A DNA stretch of 64,000 nucleotides from Saprospira sp. CCB-QB6. Its GTDB lineage: Bacteria > Bacteroidota > Bacteroidia > Chitinophagales > Saprospiraceae. This document shows positions 1 to 8,543 of the stretch, one piece after another. Both the position numbers and the translations under genes were made by a program. Position 1 is the stretch's first letter. Every line of letters begins with the position of its first letter. The notes below the pieces were generated by a model. It was not told the DNA's origin. It searched no databases and saw only the letters and a program-made list of their open reading frames with translations. The stretch covers positions 496,001 to 560,000 of the forward strand of contig NZ_CP116808.1 in assembly GCF_028464065.1 (NCBI RefSeq), in the 5' to 3' direction.

Positions 1-194
1 GGACGCTGCAATAAAGCCCAAAGATCTTCCTTACTCATTTCTGCTGGCGGCTCCGCCCTTGGCCAAAGCATATAATATGGCGCCAAAAGCTCCCGCAAAG
101 GCACAGACTGCCCCTCCGCCAAACTAAAGGCTAACTCAATATTGGCCATATCGGCACTGCCTATTAAAGCTCTAAGTGCTCCTAAAATATTCAA
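1..194 (-). CDS. N-terminal fragment of a hypothetical protein, cut by the window edge
   Basis: An open frame runs from a stop at 216-218 off the left edge. The first ATG is at 147-149. I extended it to the TTG at 192-194 because the extra residues, including LGALRALIGSADM, read like genuine amphipathic helix and continue smoothly into NIELAFSLAEGQ. The pattern of two short helices followed by NIxLAxxLAxGQ resembles the N-terminal helices of some Bacteroidota leucine-rich-repeat proteins; this is recollection of a pattern, not a match I could test. Nothing of the C-terminal part is visible. It could equally be a stranded fragment. Confidence 0.4.
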   Translation of the reverse strand, partial: MNILGALRALIGSADMANIELAFSLAEGQSVPLRELLAPYYMLWPRAEPPAEMSKEDLWALLQR

Positions 195-422
195 AATATC
201 TATCGACTGCTTATGTTAAGATAAATAACGCCTTGGAATAATTTTTGATTGGCGAGAGCAAATTGCAAGGAGACGAGTCCCAATAAACAAAAGTTGGAAT
301 TGCTTTTGTTTTTAACCAAGTTCGGTCCCCTTGACTCCCCCTACTAACTAAACAATTCAAGTCACTATACCCCCAAAAGACAAACTAGCGTTTTCAGAAC
401 TTCCTACAACTACTTTATTAGC

Positions 423-1103
423 ATGAGAACAATTAAATTGCTTTTCGCTTTTTGCCTAATGATGACATTCGGCCTAAATAGCCTGCAAGCCCAAACGCCT
501 TTCTTTAAAAAGGCCCTAGCCAATGTGGAAAAATCAGACCCAGCCGCCAAAAAGGTTCTGGAAAAACTGAAAAAAAAGTACACTCAATATAATGCAATTT
601 ATGCAGAATATGAGTTGCTTATTGATAACCGTGAAACTCAAGAACGCCAACAAGGCCAAATTACCCAAGAAGGCGATAAGTTTCACGTTAATAATAATGG
701 CAACGAAATATATTGCGATGGCAGCACGCTCTGGATGTACATGAAAAATAATAATGAGCTCCAAATCAATGATTATGAGCCCGAAGATGAAGACATGATG
801 TCTCCCTCTAAAATTATGAAGATCTATGAGGCCGAAGATGAATTTTTCTACGCCCTCACCCAAGAAAGAGGCGATATCTGCGAAATCGAATTCAAACCCC
901 ATGACAAAGATGCCGATTTCTTTAAAATTAGAGCCACAATTGACCGTGCTAAACCAATGGTTAATGAAATTAAAGTTTTTGCCAAGGACGGTACTATCTA
1001 CACCCTAGATATTAAGGTCCTTAAAGCCGCCCAACCCAAAGCCAGCGATTTTGTCTTTGACAAAACAAAATATCCTGGCATCAGAGAAGTGGATATGCGT
1101 TAA
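423..1103 (+). CDS. LolA-like outer-membrane lipoprotein carrier protein
   Basis: A 226-residue exported protein with a classic signal peptide (residues 1-23, ending NSLQAQ). The mature part has the LolA-type layout: an N-terminal helix with AKKVLEKLKKKY, then alternating strands that include a GDKFHV segment, a YCDGSTLWMYM segment and a C-terminal VFDKTKYPG. LolA proteins shuttle lipoproteins through the periplasm from LolCDE to the outer membrane. Bacteroidota genomes carry several LolA-like paralogues, so whether this is the housekeeping chaperone is not certain. The gene stands alone and is followed by a strong hairpin terminator. The ATG at 423 gives the correct signal peptide. Confidence 0.8.
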   Translation: MRTIKLLFAFCLMMTFGLNSLQAQTPFFKKALANVEKSDPAAKKVLEKLKKKYTQYNAIYAEYELLIDNRETQERQQGQITQEGDKFHVNNNGNEIYCDGSTLWMYMKNNNELQINDYEPEDEDMMSPSKIMKIYEAEDEFFYALTQERGDICEIEFKPHDKDADFFKIRATIDRAKPMVNEIKVFAKDGTIYTLDIKVLKAAQPKASDFVFDKTKYPGIREVDMR

Positions 1104-1122
1104 TTTCGCCTTCCTTTTCCTC

Positions 1123-1161
1123 AAAAAGCCTAGCTGTTTAATCAACAGCTAGGCTTTTTGT
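1123..1161 (+). terminator. Intrinsic terminator after the LolA-like gene
   Basis: A perfect inverted repeat (AAAAGCCTAGCTGTT against AACAGCTAGGCTTTT) with a four-base loop is followed by a T-rich run. It begins 20 nt after the LolA-like stop codon. Confidence 0.85.
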
Positions 1162-1267
1162 TTTCTTAAAACCCATGAAGAACAAACCTTTTTTATATAG
1201 AGATTTTATCTTTGGATCAATTCACCCAAAAGTTTAGTTGAAATTTTGAGTAGGCTAATTCAGCAAT

Positions 1268-1463
1268 GGCTGAGGGATGGATAGCAGTGGCCCGAAGGGC
1301 CAGACCCAGCCGCCATTGGCGGCGCAGGGCCGAGCAGACCTGCGAGCTGCGACACAGCCCGACCCGCCCGATAGTTCATGAGGGTTTCAACCCTCATTTT
1401 GTATAGCTTCGCAAAGCGATACCGCTTTGCGCTGGGTTTCAACCCGACGGAAGGGGCAGCCCC
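1268..1463 (+). repeat. GC-rich modular intergenic element, copy 1 (forward)
   Basis: It opens with GGCTGAGGGATG, continues through a GGCCCGAAGGGCC hairpin into CAGACC, a variable hairpin (GCCGCC..GGCGGC), the GGGCCGAGCAGACCTGCGAG block, CAGCCCGACC, and ends GGGGCAGCCCC followed by an A run. Uniquely, a tract of three further hairpins (about 1375-1447, cores TTTCAA and GCAAAGC) is inserted before the terminal block. Its right end lies 94 bp before the preferred bshC start. Confidence 0.8.
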
Positions 1464-1556
1464 AAAAAAAAATGAACTCTATTGGCTTTTATTTGTCTCC
1501 ACTTTTTAAACTCAGTTCAACCATTATCTAAACAGCATTTTATCAGACATACAGCC

Positions 1557-3158
1557 ATGCAACGCCTAGCGCTTCCTTATTCCAAAATCCCCCAACTCTC
1601 TTCTTTTGATCAGGCCTACCAAGCTGGCGACCAGCGCCTACGGCCATTTTATGCTGCTTCGGCCAAAATAGACAGTTTTGGTCCAGCCATTCAGCAACGG
1701 CAGTTCTCGACCAAGCGCCGTGCGCTTTTGGTCCAAGAACTTCAGGCCCAATACGCTAACTTGGAGCAGCCCCAAATCTTAAAAGAGCAGTTGGCCGCCC
1801 TTGGGCAAGAAAAAACCTTTACGGTCACTACTGGACATCAACCCAATTTATTTACAGGTCCACTCTATTTTGTCTATAAAATTTTGGGCACTATCCGTTT
1901 AGCAGAAGAGCTAAAAACGGCTTACCCCCAATATCATTTTGTGCCTGTTTATTGGCTAGGCGAAGAAGATCACGACTTTGAAGAAATTAACCATACCTAC
2001 CTTTTTGGCCACCCCTTAGTTTGGGAAGACCATCAAGGCGGGCCTTTGGGGCAATACGATATAGAAAGCCTAGCGCCTGTTTTGAGCGAGCTTTTTGAAA
2101 TTTTGGGCGATAGCCCAGAAGCCCAAGAGCTAAAAACGAGCCTACAAGCCGCCTTTTCTGGCCCCAAAACCTATGGCCAAGCCTTTATGGAATGGGTGCA
2201 TGCCCTTTTTGGTCGCTATGGCTTAGTGGTGCTGCGCGCAGGCAGCCCCGCCCTAAAAGCGAGCTTTGCCGAAGTGATGAAAGAAGAGCTTTTGCAGCAG
2301 ACCTCTAAGGCCATTTTGGAGAAAAGCTATGCCGAGTTAGAATCAGCGGGTTTTGGTCCACAAGCCTACGCCCGCGATATCAACCTCTTTTACCTAAGCC
2401 CTAATCGCCGCAGCCGAATTATCCAAAACGAAGCTGGCGATTATCAGATTTTAGATACAGATTTATACTTCTCTGAATCTGAAATTTTGGCCGAATTGAA
2501 GCAGCATCCCGAGCGATTTAGCCCTAATGTCATTTTGCGCCCACTTTATCAAGAGCAGATTTTGCCCAACCTAGCCTACATAGGCGGCGGCGGCGAACTG
2601 GCTTATTGGATGGAGCGCAAAGCCCAATTTGCCCATTACCAAACGCCTTTTCCCATTTTGGTCCGCCGAAACTCGGTACAGTTGATCGATGCCCGCTCGG
2701 CAAAAAATTGGCTGGCCCTAGGTTTTGATTGGCCTCAACTCTTTGAAGAAACCGAACCACTAAGACAGGATTTTGTCCGCCGACAAACCGAACACGAACT
2801 CAATTTTGAAGCGGAACAAGCCCAAATCAGAGCCATTTTTGAACAAATTGGCGAGAAAACCGCAGCCGTAGACCCTACCCTCAAAGCTTCGGTGGCCGCG
2901 CAAGAAGCCCAAATTCAAAAGAGCTTGGATAAACTCCAAAAGCGATTGATGCGGGCCGAAAAACAAAAAATGGATACCGAATTAGCCAAAATTCAAAAAC
3001 TACAACACAAGCTCTTACCCAAAGGCAAACTCCAAGAACGATACAGCAATTTTATGGAATTTTACCTCCGCCTAGGTGGCCAAAAATGGCTATCCGAATT
3101 GCTGCAAGAACTCAACCCTCTCCAAAAAGATTTCCTTCTCCTATTTGAGGAGGACTAA
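1557..3158 (+). CDS. bshC: Putative cysteine ligase BshC (bacillithiol biosynthesis)
   Basis: BshC is thought to add cysteine to glucosaminyl-malate in the last step of bacillithiol synthesis. The TTGHQPNLFTGPLYFVYK and LGEEDHDFEEINHTYLFG segments are diagnostic of the family, and the C-terminal third is a long charged coiled coil, as in known BshC. I chose the internal ATG at 1557, giving 533 residues (Bacillus BshC is about 540), because family members begin just before a motif like LPYSKIPQLSSFDQAY. An upstream in-frame ATG at 1482 would add 25 unlikely residues and lies just after the GC-rich element. bshA and bshB are not in this window. The two following genes encode thioredoxin-fold lipoproteins, so a thiol-redox neighbourhood is possible. 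Confidence 0.92.
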   Translation: MQRLALPYSKIPQLSSFDQAYQAGDQRLRPFYAASAKIDSFGPAIQQRQFSTKRRALLVQELQAQYANLEQPQILKEQLAALGQEKTFTVTTGHQPNLFTGPLYFVYKILGTIRLAEELKTAYPQYHFVPVYWLGEEDHDFEEINHTYLFGHPLVWEDHQGGPLGQYDIESLAPVLSELFEILGDSPEAQELKTSLQAAFSGPKTYGQAFMEWVHALFGRYGLVVLRAGSPALKASFAEVMKEELLQQTSKAILEKSYAELESAGFGPQAYARDINLFYLSPNRRSRIIQNEAGDYQILDTDLYFSESEILAELKQHPERFSPNVILRPLYQEQILPNLAYIGGGGELAYWMERKAQFAHYQTPFPILVRRNSVQLIDARSAKNWLALGFDWPQLFEETEPLRQDFVRRQTEHELNFEAEQAQIRAIFEQIGEKTAAVDPTLKASVAAQEAQIQKSLDKLQKRLMRAEKQKMDTELAKIQKLQHKLLPKGKLQERYSNFMEFYLRLGGQKWLSELLQELNPLQKDFLLLFEED

Positions 3159-3169
3159 AAAAAAACAGT

Positions 3170-3778
3170 ATGAAACAGCTCCTATTTACTGCACTGCTCG
3201 CCCTTAGCTTGGGCGCCTGCCAAGAAGCTAAAACAGATAGCAAAACGGCTAGCACAGCCAACAAACAACCCGCCCAAACCGTGGCGGTGGTAGAAGAAAA
3301 ATCGCAAAACACAACTTCTAGCGATTTTCCCAATGCCGATAAAATCCTAACTACCGAAGCAGGTAAATCGCTCCCAATCTATCATTTTGAAGGCTTCGAA
3401 AAAGATATTCTGAGCCTAAAAGATGGCGAAGAACTCTATGTCGTCAATTTCTGGGCAACCTGGTGCGGCCCCTGTGTTAAGGAATTACCCTACTTCAACG
3501 CCCTAGAAAAAGAACTAGCCGGCAAGGTCAAATTCCTTTACGTTAGCCTCGATTTTACCAAAAGCCTAGAGAAAAAACTACTGCCCTTTATGGATAAAGA
3601 AGAGATTGGGCAGGTGGTTTTCTTGGACCAAAAAAAGGTGAATGAATGGCTCCCCAAAATTGACGAAAACTGGTCTGGCGCTATTCCCGCCACCCTCATT
3701 TTAGGCAAAGGCCAACATCAGTTCCACCGCCAAAGCTTCCATAGCAGCGAAGAACTCAAGGCCATTTTGCCCCTGTAA
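3170..3778 (+). CDS. TlpA/ResA-type thioredoxin-fold lipoprotein
   Basis: A 202-residue lipoprotein: signal peptide with lipobox LGAC (Cys17), a Ser/Thr/Lys-rich linker, then a thioredoxin domain with FWATWCGPC (catalytic Cys99 and Cys102) and a cis-proline region at GAIPATLIL. TlpA/ResA proteins reduce or oxidise disulfides of envelope proteins, for example during cytochrome c maturation. It starts 11 nt after the bshC stop, so co-transcription is likely. The substrate cannot be read from the sequence. Confidence 0.88.
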   Translation: MKQLLFTALLALSLGACQEAKTDSKTASTANKQPAQTVAVVEEKSQNTTSSDFPNADKILTTEAGKSLPIYHFEGFEKDILSLKDGEELYVVNFWATWCGPCVKELPYFNALEKELAGKVKFLYVSLDFTKSLEKKLLPFMDKEEIGQVVFLDQKKVNEWLPKIDENWSGAIPATLILGKGQHQFHRQSFHSSEELKAILPL

Positions 3779-3814
3779 TTTCATCGTATTTCCTGACTAT
3801 TTTATAATAATTAC

Positions 3815-4528
3815 ATGATCAAGCAAAGTTTAATTATGCTCTTGTTTTTGGGCCTATTTACAGCCTGCCAATCGGAGGCGCCCAAAACAACGGCCACAGA
3901 TGAAACCAACAAAACGGAACAAACTGCCGAAACTAGAGGCAAAACAGAAACAGCAGAAACCACCCCTAGCAAACGCTATGAATTGGGCGATGCCGTAGCC
4001 GATTTCAAACTCAAAAACGTAGATGGCAATATGGTCAGCCTGGCCGATTATCCCGAAGCCAAAGGCTTTGTGGTCATCTTTACCTGCAACCACTGCCCCT
4101 TCTCTATCGCTTATGAGGACCGCATTATCGCCTTGGACAAAAAGTACAAGGAACTCGGCTATCCCGTTATCGCGATCAACCCCAATGACCCTGAGGTCAA
4201 TGAAGATGATAGCTACCCAAAAATGCAAGAAAGAGCCAAAGAAAAAGGCTTTAGCTTCCCTTATCTATTCGATGAAGGCCAAAACGTTTTCCCTCTCTTT
4301 GGCGCAACCAAAACGCCTCACTGCTTTTTGCTCAACAAAGAAGGCGATGCACTTAAACTCGTTTACAAAGGAGCTTTTGACGATAGCAAAGAAGCAGAAG
4401 AGGTAAGCAAAACTTTCTTGGCCGATGCCTTGGAGGCCTTGCTCAAAAATGAAGCCCCCAGCCCTAATAGCACCCTCGCTTTTGGCTGTAGCATCAAAAC
4501 TAATGACAAAAGCAAAATTGCCGAATAA
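3815..4528 (+). CDS. Peroxiredoxin-like thioredoxin-family lipoprotein
   Basis: A 237-residue lipoprotein (lipobox TAC, Cys18) with a Thr/Glu-rich linker and an AhpC/TSA-fold domain. Its active site is FTCNHCPFS (Cys91 and Cys94), the CxxC variant typical of the PRX-like1 subgroup, followed by YEDRI and a conserved ATKTPHCFLL strand. These proteins are usually called thioredoxin-family proteins; peroxidase activity has not been shown for the subgroup in general. It follows the TlpA-like gene by 36 nt and ends the apparent bshC cluster at a terminator. Confidence 0.85.
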   Translation: MIKQSLIMLLFLGLFTACQSEAPKTTATDETNKTEQTAETRGKTETAETTPSKRYELGDAVADFKLKNVDGNMVSLADYPEAKGFVVIFTCNHCPFSIAYEDRIIALDKKYKELGYPVIAINPNDPEVNEDDSYPKMQERAKEKGFSFPYLFDEGQNVFPLFGATKTPHCFLLNKEGDALKLVYKGAFDDSKEAEEVSKTFLADALEALLKNEAPSPNSTLAFGCSIKTNDKSKIAE

Positions 4529-4556
4529 GCCATTCTGCTCTCAGCATTAACCAGCT

Positions 4557-4589
4557 CGCCTAGTGTCTTTAAGATGCTAGGCTTTTTTT
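4557..4589 (+). terminator. Intrinsic terminator ending the bshC cluster
   Basis: Inverted repeat CGCCTAG..CTAGGC with a 13-nt loop and a run of seven T, 28 nt downstream of the peroxiredoxin-like gene. Confidence 0.75.
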
Positions 4590-4599
4590 ATGTTGTTTT

Positions 4600-4713
4600 G
4601 GGGCCTCCTGCCTGCGGCAGGCGCTACGTTCCGCAGCTCGCAGGTCTGCTCGGCCCTGCAGCGCTGCGCGCTTTGGTCTGGCCCTGCGGGCCACTGCTGT
4701 CCATCCCTCAGCC
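4600..4713 (-). repeat. GC-rich modular intergenic element, copy 2 (reverse)
   Basis: Read on the minus strand it runs from GGCTGAGGGATGGACAGCAG through a GGCCCGCAGGGCC hairpin, CAGACC, a GC-only variable hairpin, GGGCCGAGCAGACCTGCGAG, AACGTAGCGCC, a GCCTGCGGCAGGC hairpin and GAGGCCCC. The GGGGCC end faces the terminator of the preceding gene and follows TTTT. It combines the CAGACCTG central block with the AACGTAGCGCC end, a mixed module type. Confidence 0.82.
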
Positions 4714-5213
4714 AAATCGAAATCCGGGACTATTTAAAATTTTGTGTCTGCCCTTTCCTGCGCCTAGGGACAAGCCCCTAGGCGATGATGTCTGGAATAT
4801 CATTAACGATACTAAAAAGGTCATTCTTTAGCTCTTTGGATAAGTTCAGTTATCAATAACTTTAACAAAACCTTCACGAAAGCAAAAAAAGGGCTTCCGT
4901 CCGCTAGTCTGCAGCGGCCAGAAAGCTTGGGCTTTAGCCCAGAGACCTAAAAGAGCAAGTAAAAAGCTAGGTCGAGCTAGGAAAAAGTTAGCTCAATAGG
5001 CTAATTGATTAAGTTCCGTTACTTAATATTTTAACTAGTTCATAACAGAAGATAAATAGTTGGCCATAGCTTAGTCTGGGCTAAACCAATGATTTAGCGC
5101 TTGGAGTTGGGTATAAAAAAGGGGGGCTTGAGGCCTAAAAAACTAAGCAAAAAGGTAACAAAATACAGCTTTGTACGTAAAATAGTTACATCATCTTTAA
5201 AACGGCTAGACTT

Positions 5214-5531
5214 ATGAAATCGAACACAGCACTTCATCTCAACCTACATCATGCAATTTCCCAGCAATTACTTGTAGCCTTTAGATATAATGATCAGGAT
5301 GACTGGCGGGTCGTCGAGCCATTTTGTTTGGGTTTGACTAGGGCCAACAATTGGGGATTACGGGCTTTTCAGCGTTCAGGGCCGGTGGGTTCAAAAACCA
5401 GTTGGAAGTTATTTAATTTGGATAAGGCGCAGGACTTGCGGGTCTTGAGTCAGCAATTTTCGGCGGAGGTACGGGAGCAGTATCGGGTAGGAGACAAACA
5501 GATGCAAACTATTTTCCGTCAGTTATATTAG
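5214..5531 (+). CDS. Small WYL-domain-like protein
   Basis: A 105-residue protein that looks like an isolated WYL-type ligand-binding domain: LHHAISQQLLVAFRYN, then DDWRVVEPFCLGLT, WGLRAFQRSG, SWKLFNLDKA, and a C-terminal FSAEVREQYRVGDKQM. WYL domains normally sit behind an HTH domain in regulators and bind nucleic acid or nucleotides; no HTH is visible here, so DNA binding is not implied. The assignment rests on pattern recognition and is moderate. The gene stands alone behind about 490 bp of conserved non-coding DNA, and a hairpin terminator follows. A second, gutted copy lies near 29.5 kb, which suggests the gene travels with its flanks. Confidence 0.6.
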   Translation: MKSNTALHLNLHHAISQQLLVAFRYNDQDDWRVVEPFCLGLTRANNWGLRAFQRSGPVGSKTSWKLFNLDKAQDLRVLSQQFSAEVREQYRVGDKQMQTIFRQLY

Positions 5532-5556
5532 GATAAGCCTAGGTTTTGGGGCATAG

Positions 5557-5593
5557 AGAAAGGGACTAGCGAAAATTTCGCTAGTCCCTTTTT
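5557..5593 (+). terminator. Terminator of the WYL-like gene
   Basis: Near-perfect stem GGGACTAGCGAAA against TTTCGCTAGTCCC followed by T5. The inverted segment copy at 29455-29490 keeps the hairpin with one base pair swapped, so pairing survived sequence change. Confidence 0.85.
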
Positions 5594-5614
5594 GGTCCAA
5601 TGAGCAGTAAGTTT

Positions 5615-5776
5615 GGGGTGGCGGAGCCGCCTTGGCCGCAGGCCAAAATGGCCCAGCGCTGCGCAGCGGTGGCCGCAGGCCAGACCGAGCAGGCGGAGCC
5701 TGCGAAGGGCCGAGCGAATAGCGAGCTGCGGAGCATAGCGGCGGCCGCCCCAAATTGGAGGGCGGCCGCGGGCCCC
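5615..5776 (+). repeat. GC-rich modular intergenic element, copy 3 (forward)
   Basis: Starts with GGTGGCGGAGCCGCC and GGCCGCAGGCC hairpins, then GGCCCAGCGCTGCGCAGCGG, CAGACCGAG, a GCAGGCGGAGCCTGC hairpin, GGGCCGAGCGAATAGCGAG, and a long GCGGCCGCCC palindromic end finishing GGGCCCC. The end lies 6 bp from the stop codon of the minus-strand DUF5686 gene. The first 75 bp or so match copy 10 closely; beyond CAGACC the two diverge. Confidence 0.82.
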
Positions 5777-5782
5777 AAATCT

Positions 5783-8296
5783 TTAGAAATAGAAGCTTAG
5801 TGTAGCACGGACCGAGAATTTTTGGGCATCTTGGTTATCGAAATAGCTAAGGCGCCAGAGGGCATCAACTCGGATAACCTTAAAGATATTTTCGATTCCG
5901 GCGCCAATTTCCATATAAGGGCCGCGGTTGAAGCTGCCGTAATAGGGGCCGCCATTATCTTGGTGGTTGAGGGCGTTGGCGGCTTGATTTTCTTGGCTCA
6001 GGCTGCCCCAAACGCCGCGGAAGAAGGCCACCTCTCTCCATTTGAGTTTTCGGATGAGTGGAATTCTGTTGAGGAAAAAGCCGTCGAAATGTTGGACGGC
6101 GCGAACGCCCACCCAGATATCGCTCACAAACTCGAAGCTATTCATGAGGTTGTAGGATTCGGGATTGTAGAAATAGGCCTCATTACCGGGATGGCTTTCG
6201 AGCAGGAGGTAAGGCAGGCGGCCAAAGACTTTTCCGCCTTCGATTCGGTAAGAAAACCAGCCGATGGGACCGACATTAAACCAGTGGGAGATTTCGGCGC
6301 TAATGCGGTGATAATTGTATTTGCTGCCTAGCACCCCTTTGATTCCGGCCAGGTAGCTCAGTTCGATAATGGGAAATTCGGTACCGATAGAGAGGTCGCT
6401 AAAGTAGCTACGCAGGAGTTTTTCTTTGTAGGCGTAGCGAAACTTGAGGAGGATTTCGGTAGTGGTAATAGCCGTATCGATTTTTGTGTAGTCGTTGGCA
6501 TTGGGATAATAGCGGAAATTGAAGCCTCTATCGGAGCGGCTAAAAGCGGCTCCTTGGGGGATTAGATTTCGGTGGATAACGGCCAGGCGGTTGGAGAAGC
6601 CTTTTTTGTAGGTATGTTGATAATAGGCTTTAAACTCCTTAACGGCCAGCATTTTTGGGGGCACATTTCGGCGGAGGAAGCCTGCAAAAAGGCCTTGGCT
6701 AGGGGTTTGTTCGCTATTTCGGTTATCGAAAAGGACATCGTTAATATATTTTACGCCAACTTCTCTTCTTTTGAATCGGTTGAAGACATATTGGCCTTCT
6801 AGACGGTACTTCCAGCGTTTATCACCGAAGCCGTAGGCCCCGTAGCCATAGATGCGTAATCTTTTAGAGAATTTAGGGCCTGTTCCGACGCCAAAGCCTA
6901 GGCGGATTCCTTCGATATCGTTATAATTGAAGATAGAGCCATAGGGGCCGAGGTAGAGGGGGCCTTGTTCATAATAGCCTGTAGATATGGTAGATAATAG
7001 CTTGGTTGCGGTTTGGTAGATAGGGACCGTTTTGATGCTATCGACCATTTTGTAGACTGCTTTTTCGTTATCGGTCAGTTTTTCGTGTCGTTGTTCGGTC
7101 CAGAAAGAATCGGCTTTTTCGAGGGAGATGAAATCTATATCCTCAGGATCGACTTCTTTATAGGTTTCTACTACCGTCTCTTTGCCAATTTTAAAGTCCT
7201 TAAACATCAGGGTTTTTCGGCCGATCACCCCCATCATTTTTTCTCGTTTTTTGCTTAGGGCGAAGTCGATAACGGTTTTTTCTTTATAGGGGAGCCAGAT
7301 ACTATCTTGTTGTTTGTATTCGGCATAGATGAGCAGGCGGTTCACGAGGTTCACGTTTACGTCTTCGCTCATTCTCATATTGACGATTTCGAGCCCATAA
7401 TTTTCAACAGAGACCCAGAAGTCGCCATAGAAGGTATTTTCGCCACGGCGTTTGGGTTTAAACTTAAGTTTATAGGACCATTCGTCTTCGATGTGAGTAG
7501 AATCGATGATATAGTATTCGTAGAAAAAGAGGCCATTATTGGCGAAGGGGCTAATAAACTCTTTACCCAGTACGGTAATATAGTTATCGTAGAGGTCAAA
7601 TTCGTCATGCATTTGGCCGATAAAGTCGACAACGGTTGTATTTTCTACGCCGGATACTTTTTGGGCTTTGAGTAGTTCTTTTTTGCCCTTACCATTAACA
7701 TAGAAAATATCGTAGATACGTTCAGCTACATAAGCGGGCAAAAAGGGTTTAACATCAGAGGTAGAATCGATATTATCGAAGATAAATTGGAGGTCTTTAA
7801 ACAAAGGGCTATCCTTCATTTTTGGGTCAATATTATTGAGGTCCAATTCTGTTTTAGAGTAGCATTCTACTTGATAATTATCAAAGTTTTTGCGCTTATT
7901 GCGTTCTTTATTGGCTACAATACGGCGAACGACTTCATTCGCTGGATTTTCTCCGGCCAGAACGGTTACGGCTTCTAGCTCTACAGAGCTACTCTTTAGA
8001 CGAAAATTGATAATCAATTCTAGCTTTGTCGTATCAATTTTTTTTATCAGGTTATCGTAGCCCACGGAAGCGGCCATAATAGTATCGCTGGGTAAGCTAG
8101 AAAGCTCCATTTCTATTCGATACTTTCCTTCTACATCAGAGGTTACCCCTAGTGGGATATCACCTGGGATAAACACGCTACAAAAAGGGACCCCCTCTTC
8201 CGTGTCATCATCAATTACTTGTCCTGTTAGTACAATTTTTTGGGCTATCAAAAGGGGGGCCCAAGCTAAAAAAACAAGAAGGAGTAGATTACGCAT
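5783..8296 (-). CDS. DUF5686 outer-membrane protein with carboxypeptidase-regulatory-like domain
   Basis: An 837-residue exported protein. The signal peptide ends LLIAQ; residues about 20-100 form a carboxypeptidase-D regulatory-like beta-sandwich (VLTGQVIDDDTEEGVPFCSV, GVTSDVEGKYRIEM), and the rest matches the layout of the DUF5686 family, ending in a beta-barrel-like tail with terminal aromatic residue (RATLSFYF). DUF5686 proteins are Bacteroidota outer-membrane proteins of unknown function; there is no TonB plug. The gene is monocistronic and its 3' end abuts a GC-rich element. No specific substrate can be proposed. Confidence 0.85.
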   Translation of the reverse strand: MRNLLLLVFLAWAPLLIAQKIVLTGQVIDDDTEEGVPFCSVFIPGDIPLGVTSDVEGKYRIEMELSSLPSDTIMAASVGYDNLIKKIDTTKLELIINFRLKSSSVELEAVTVLAGENPANEVVRRIVANKERNKRKNFDNYQVECYSKTELDLNNIDPKMKDSPLFKDLQFIFDNIDSTSDVKPFLPAYVAERIYDIFYVNGKGKKELLKAQKVSGVENTTVVDFIGQMHDEFDLYDNYITVLGKEFISPFANNGLFFYEYYIIDSTHIEDEWSYKLKFKPKRRGENTFYGDFWVSVENYGLEIVNMRMSEDVNVNLVNRLLIYAEYKQQDSIWLPYKEKTVIDFALSKKREKMMGVIGRKTLMFKDFKIGKETVVETYKEVDPEDIDFISLEKADSFWTEQRHEKLTDNEKAVYKMVDSIKTVPIYQTATKLLSTISTGYYEQGPLYLGPYGSIFNYNDIEGIRLGFGVGTGPKFSKRLRIYGYGAYGFGDKRWKYRLEGQYVFNRFKRREVGVKYINDVLFDNRNSEQTPSQGLFAGFLRRNVPPKMLAVKEFKAYYQHTYKKGFSNRLAVIHRNLIPQGAAFSRSDRGFNFRYYPNANDYTKIDTAITTTEILLKFRYAYKEKLLRSYFSDLSIGTEFPIIELSYLAGIKGVLGSKYNYHRISAEISHWFNVGPIGWFSYRIEGGKVFGRLPYLLLESHPGNEAYFYNPESYNLMNSFEFVSDIWVGVRAVQHFDGFFLNRIPLIRKLKWREVAFFRGVWGSLSQENQAANALNHQDNGGPYYGSFNRGPYMEIGAGIENIFKVIRVDALWRLSYFDNQDAQKFSVRATLSFYF

Positions 8297-8543
8297 AAAA
8301 AAATCTTAGGGTTTAGTCAAAAACGACATTCTAATTTAGGGAAAAAACAAACATAGGCGCTAAGTTAAATGGACATAATCCATTTTTATGCAGCCCAAGC
8401 AGAGTTTTTTTCCGATGAGTCTGTAACAAAATAGTTAAATTCGGTTTTTAGGAAATAGTAAGCAGAAGGCAGCGGTAAATTCCCTATTCGGCCCTGTCTT
8501 TAAATTTTTCATTTTGTTTTTTATATGTTTAAATAACTATTCT

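Larger units (their letters stand above)
4725..5610 (+). repeat. Long dispersed segment, intact copy (inverted partner at 29434-29998)
   Basis: About 490 bp of non-coding DNA, the WYL-like gene and its terminator make one segment whose reverse complement recurs at 29434-29998 with the gene mostly deleted. The non-coding half holds a CCTAGGG-stem hairpin at about 4762-4784, one 21-nt unit at 4787-4807, the near-palindrome AGTTATCAATAACT, and many short AGCTAGG-type repeats. I see no conserved ORF in 4725-5213; it may be an untranslated leader or ncRNA region of the gene. Conservation between the copies is high by eye. Confidence 0.75.

Noticed and set aside
5822-6331. Plus-strand frames opposite the DUF5686 gene
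   Set aside because: They are complements of a well supported minus-strand CDS.
8514-8543. TTG start for the exported protein at 8544
   Set aside because: The added residues lack leader properties, while the ATG at 8544 gives a clean signal peptide.
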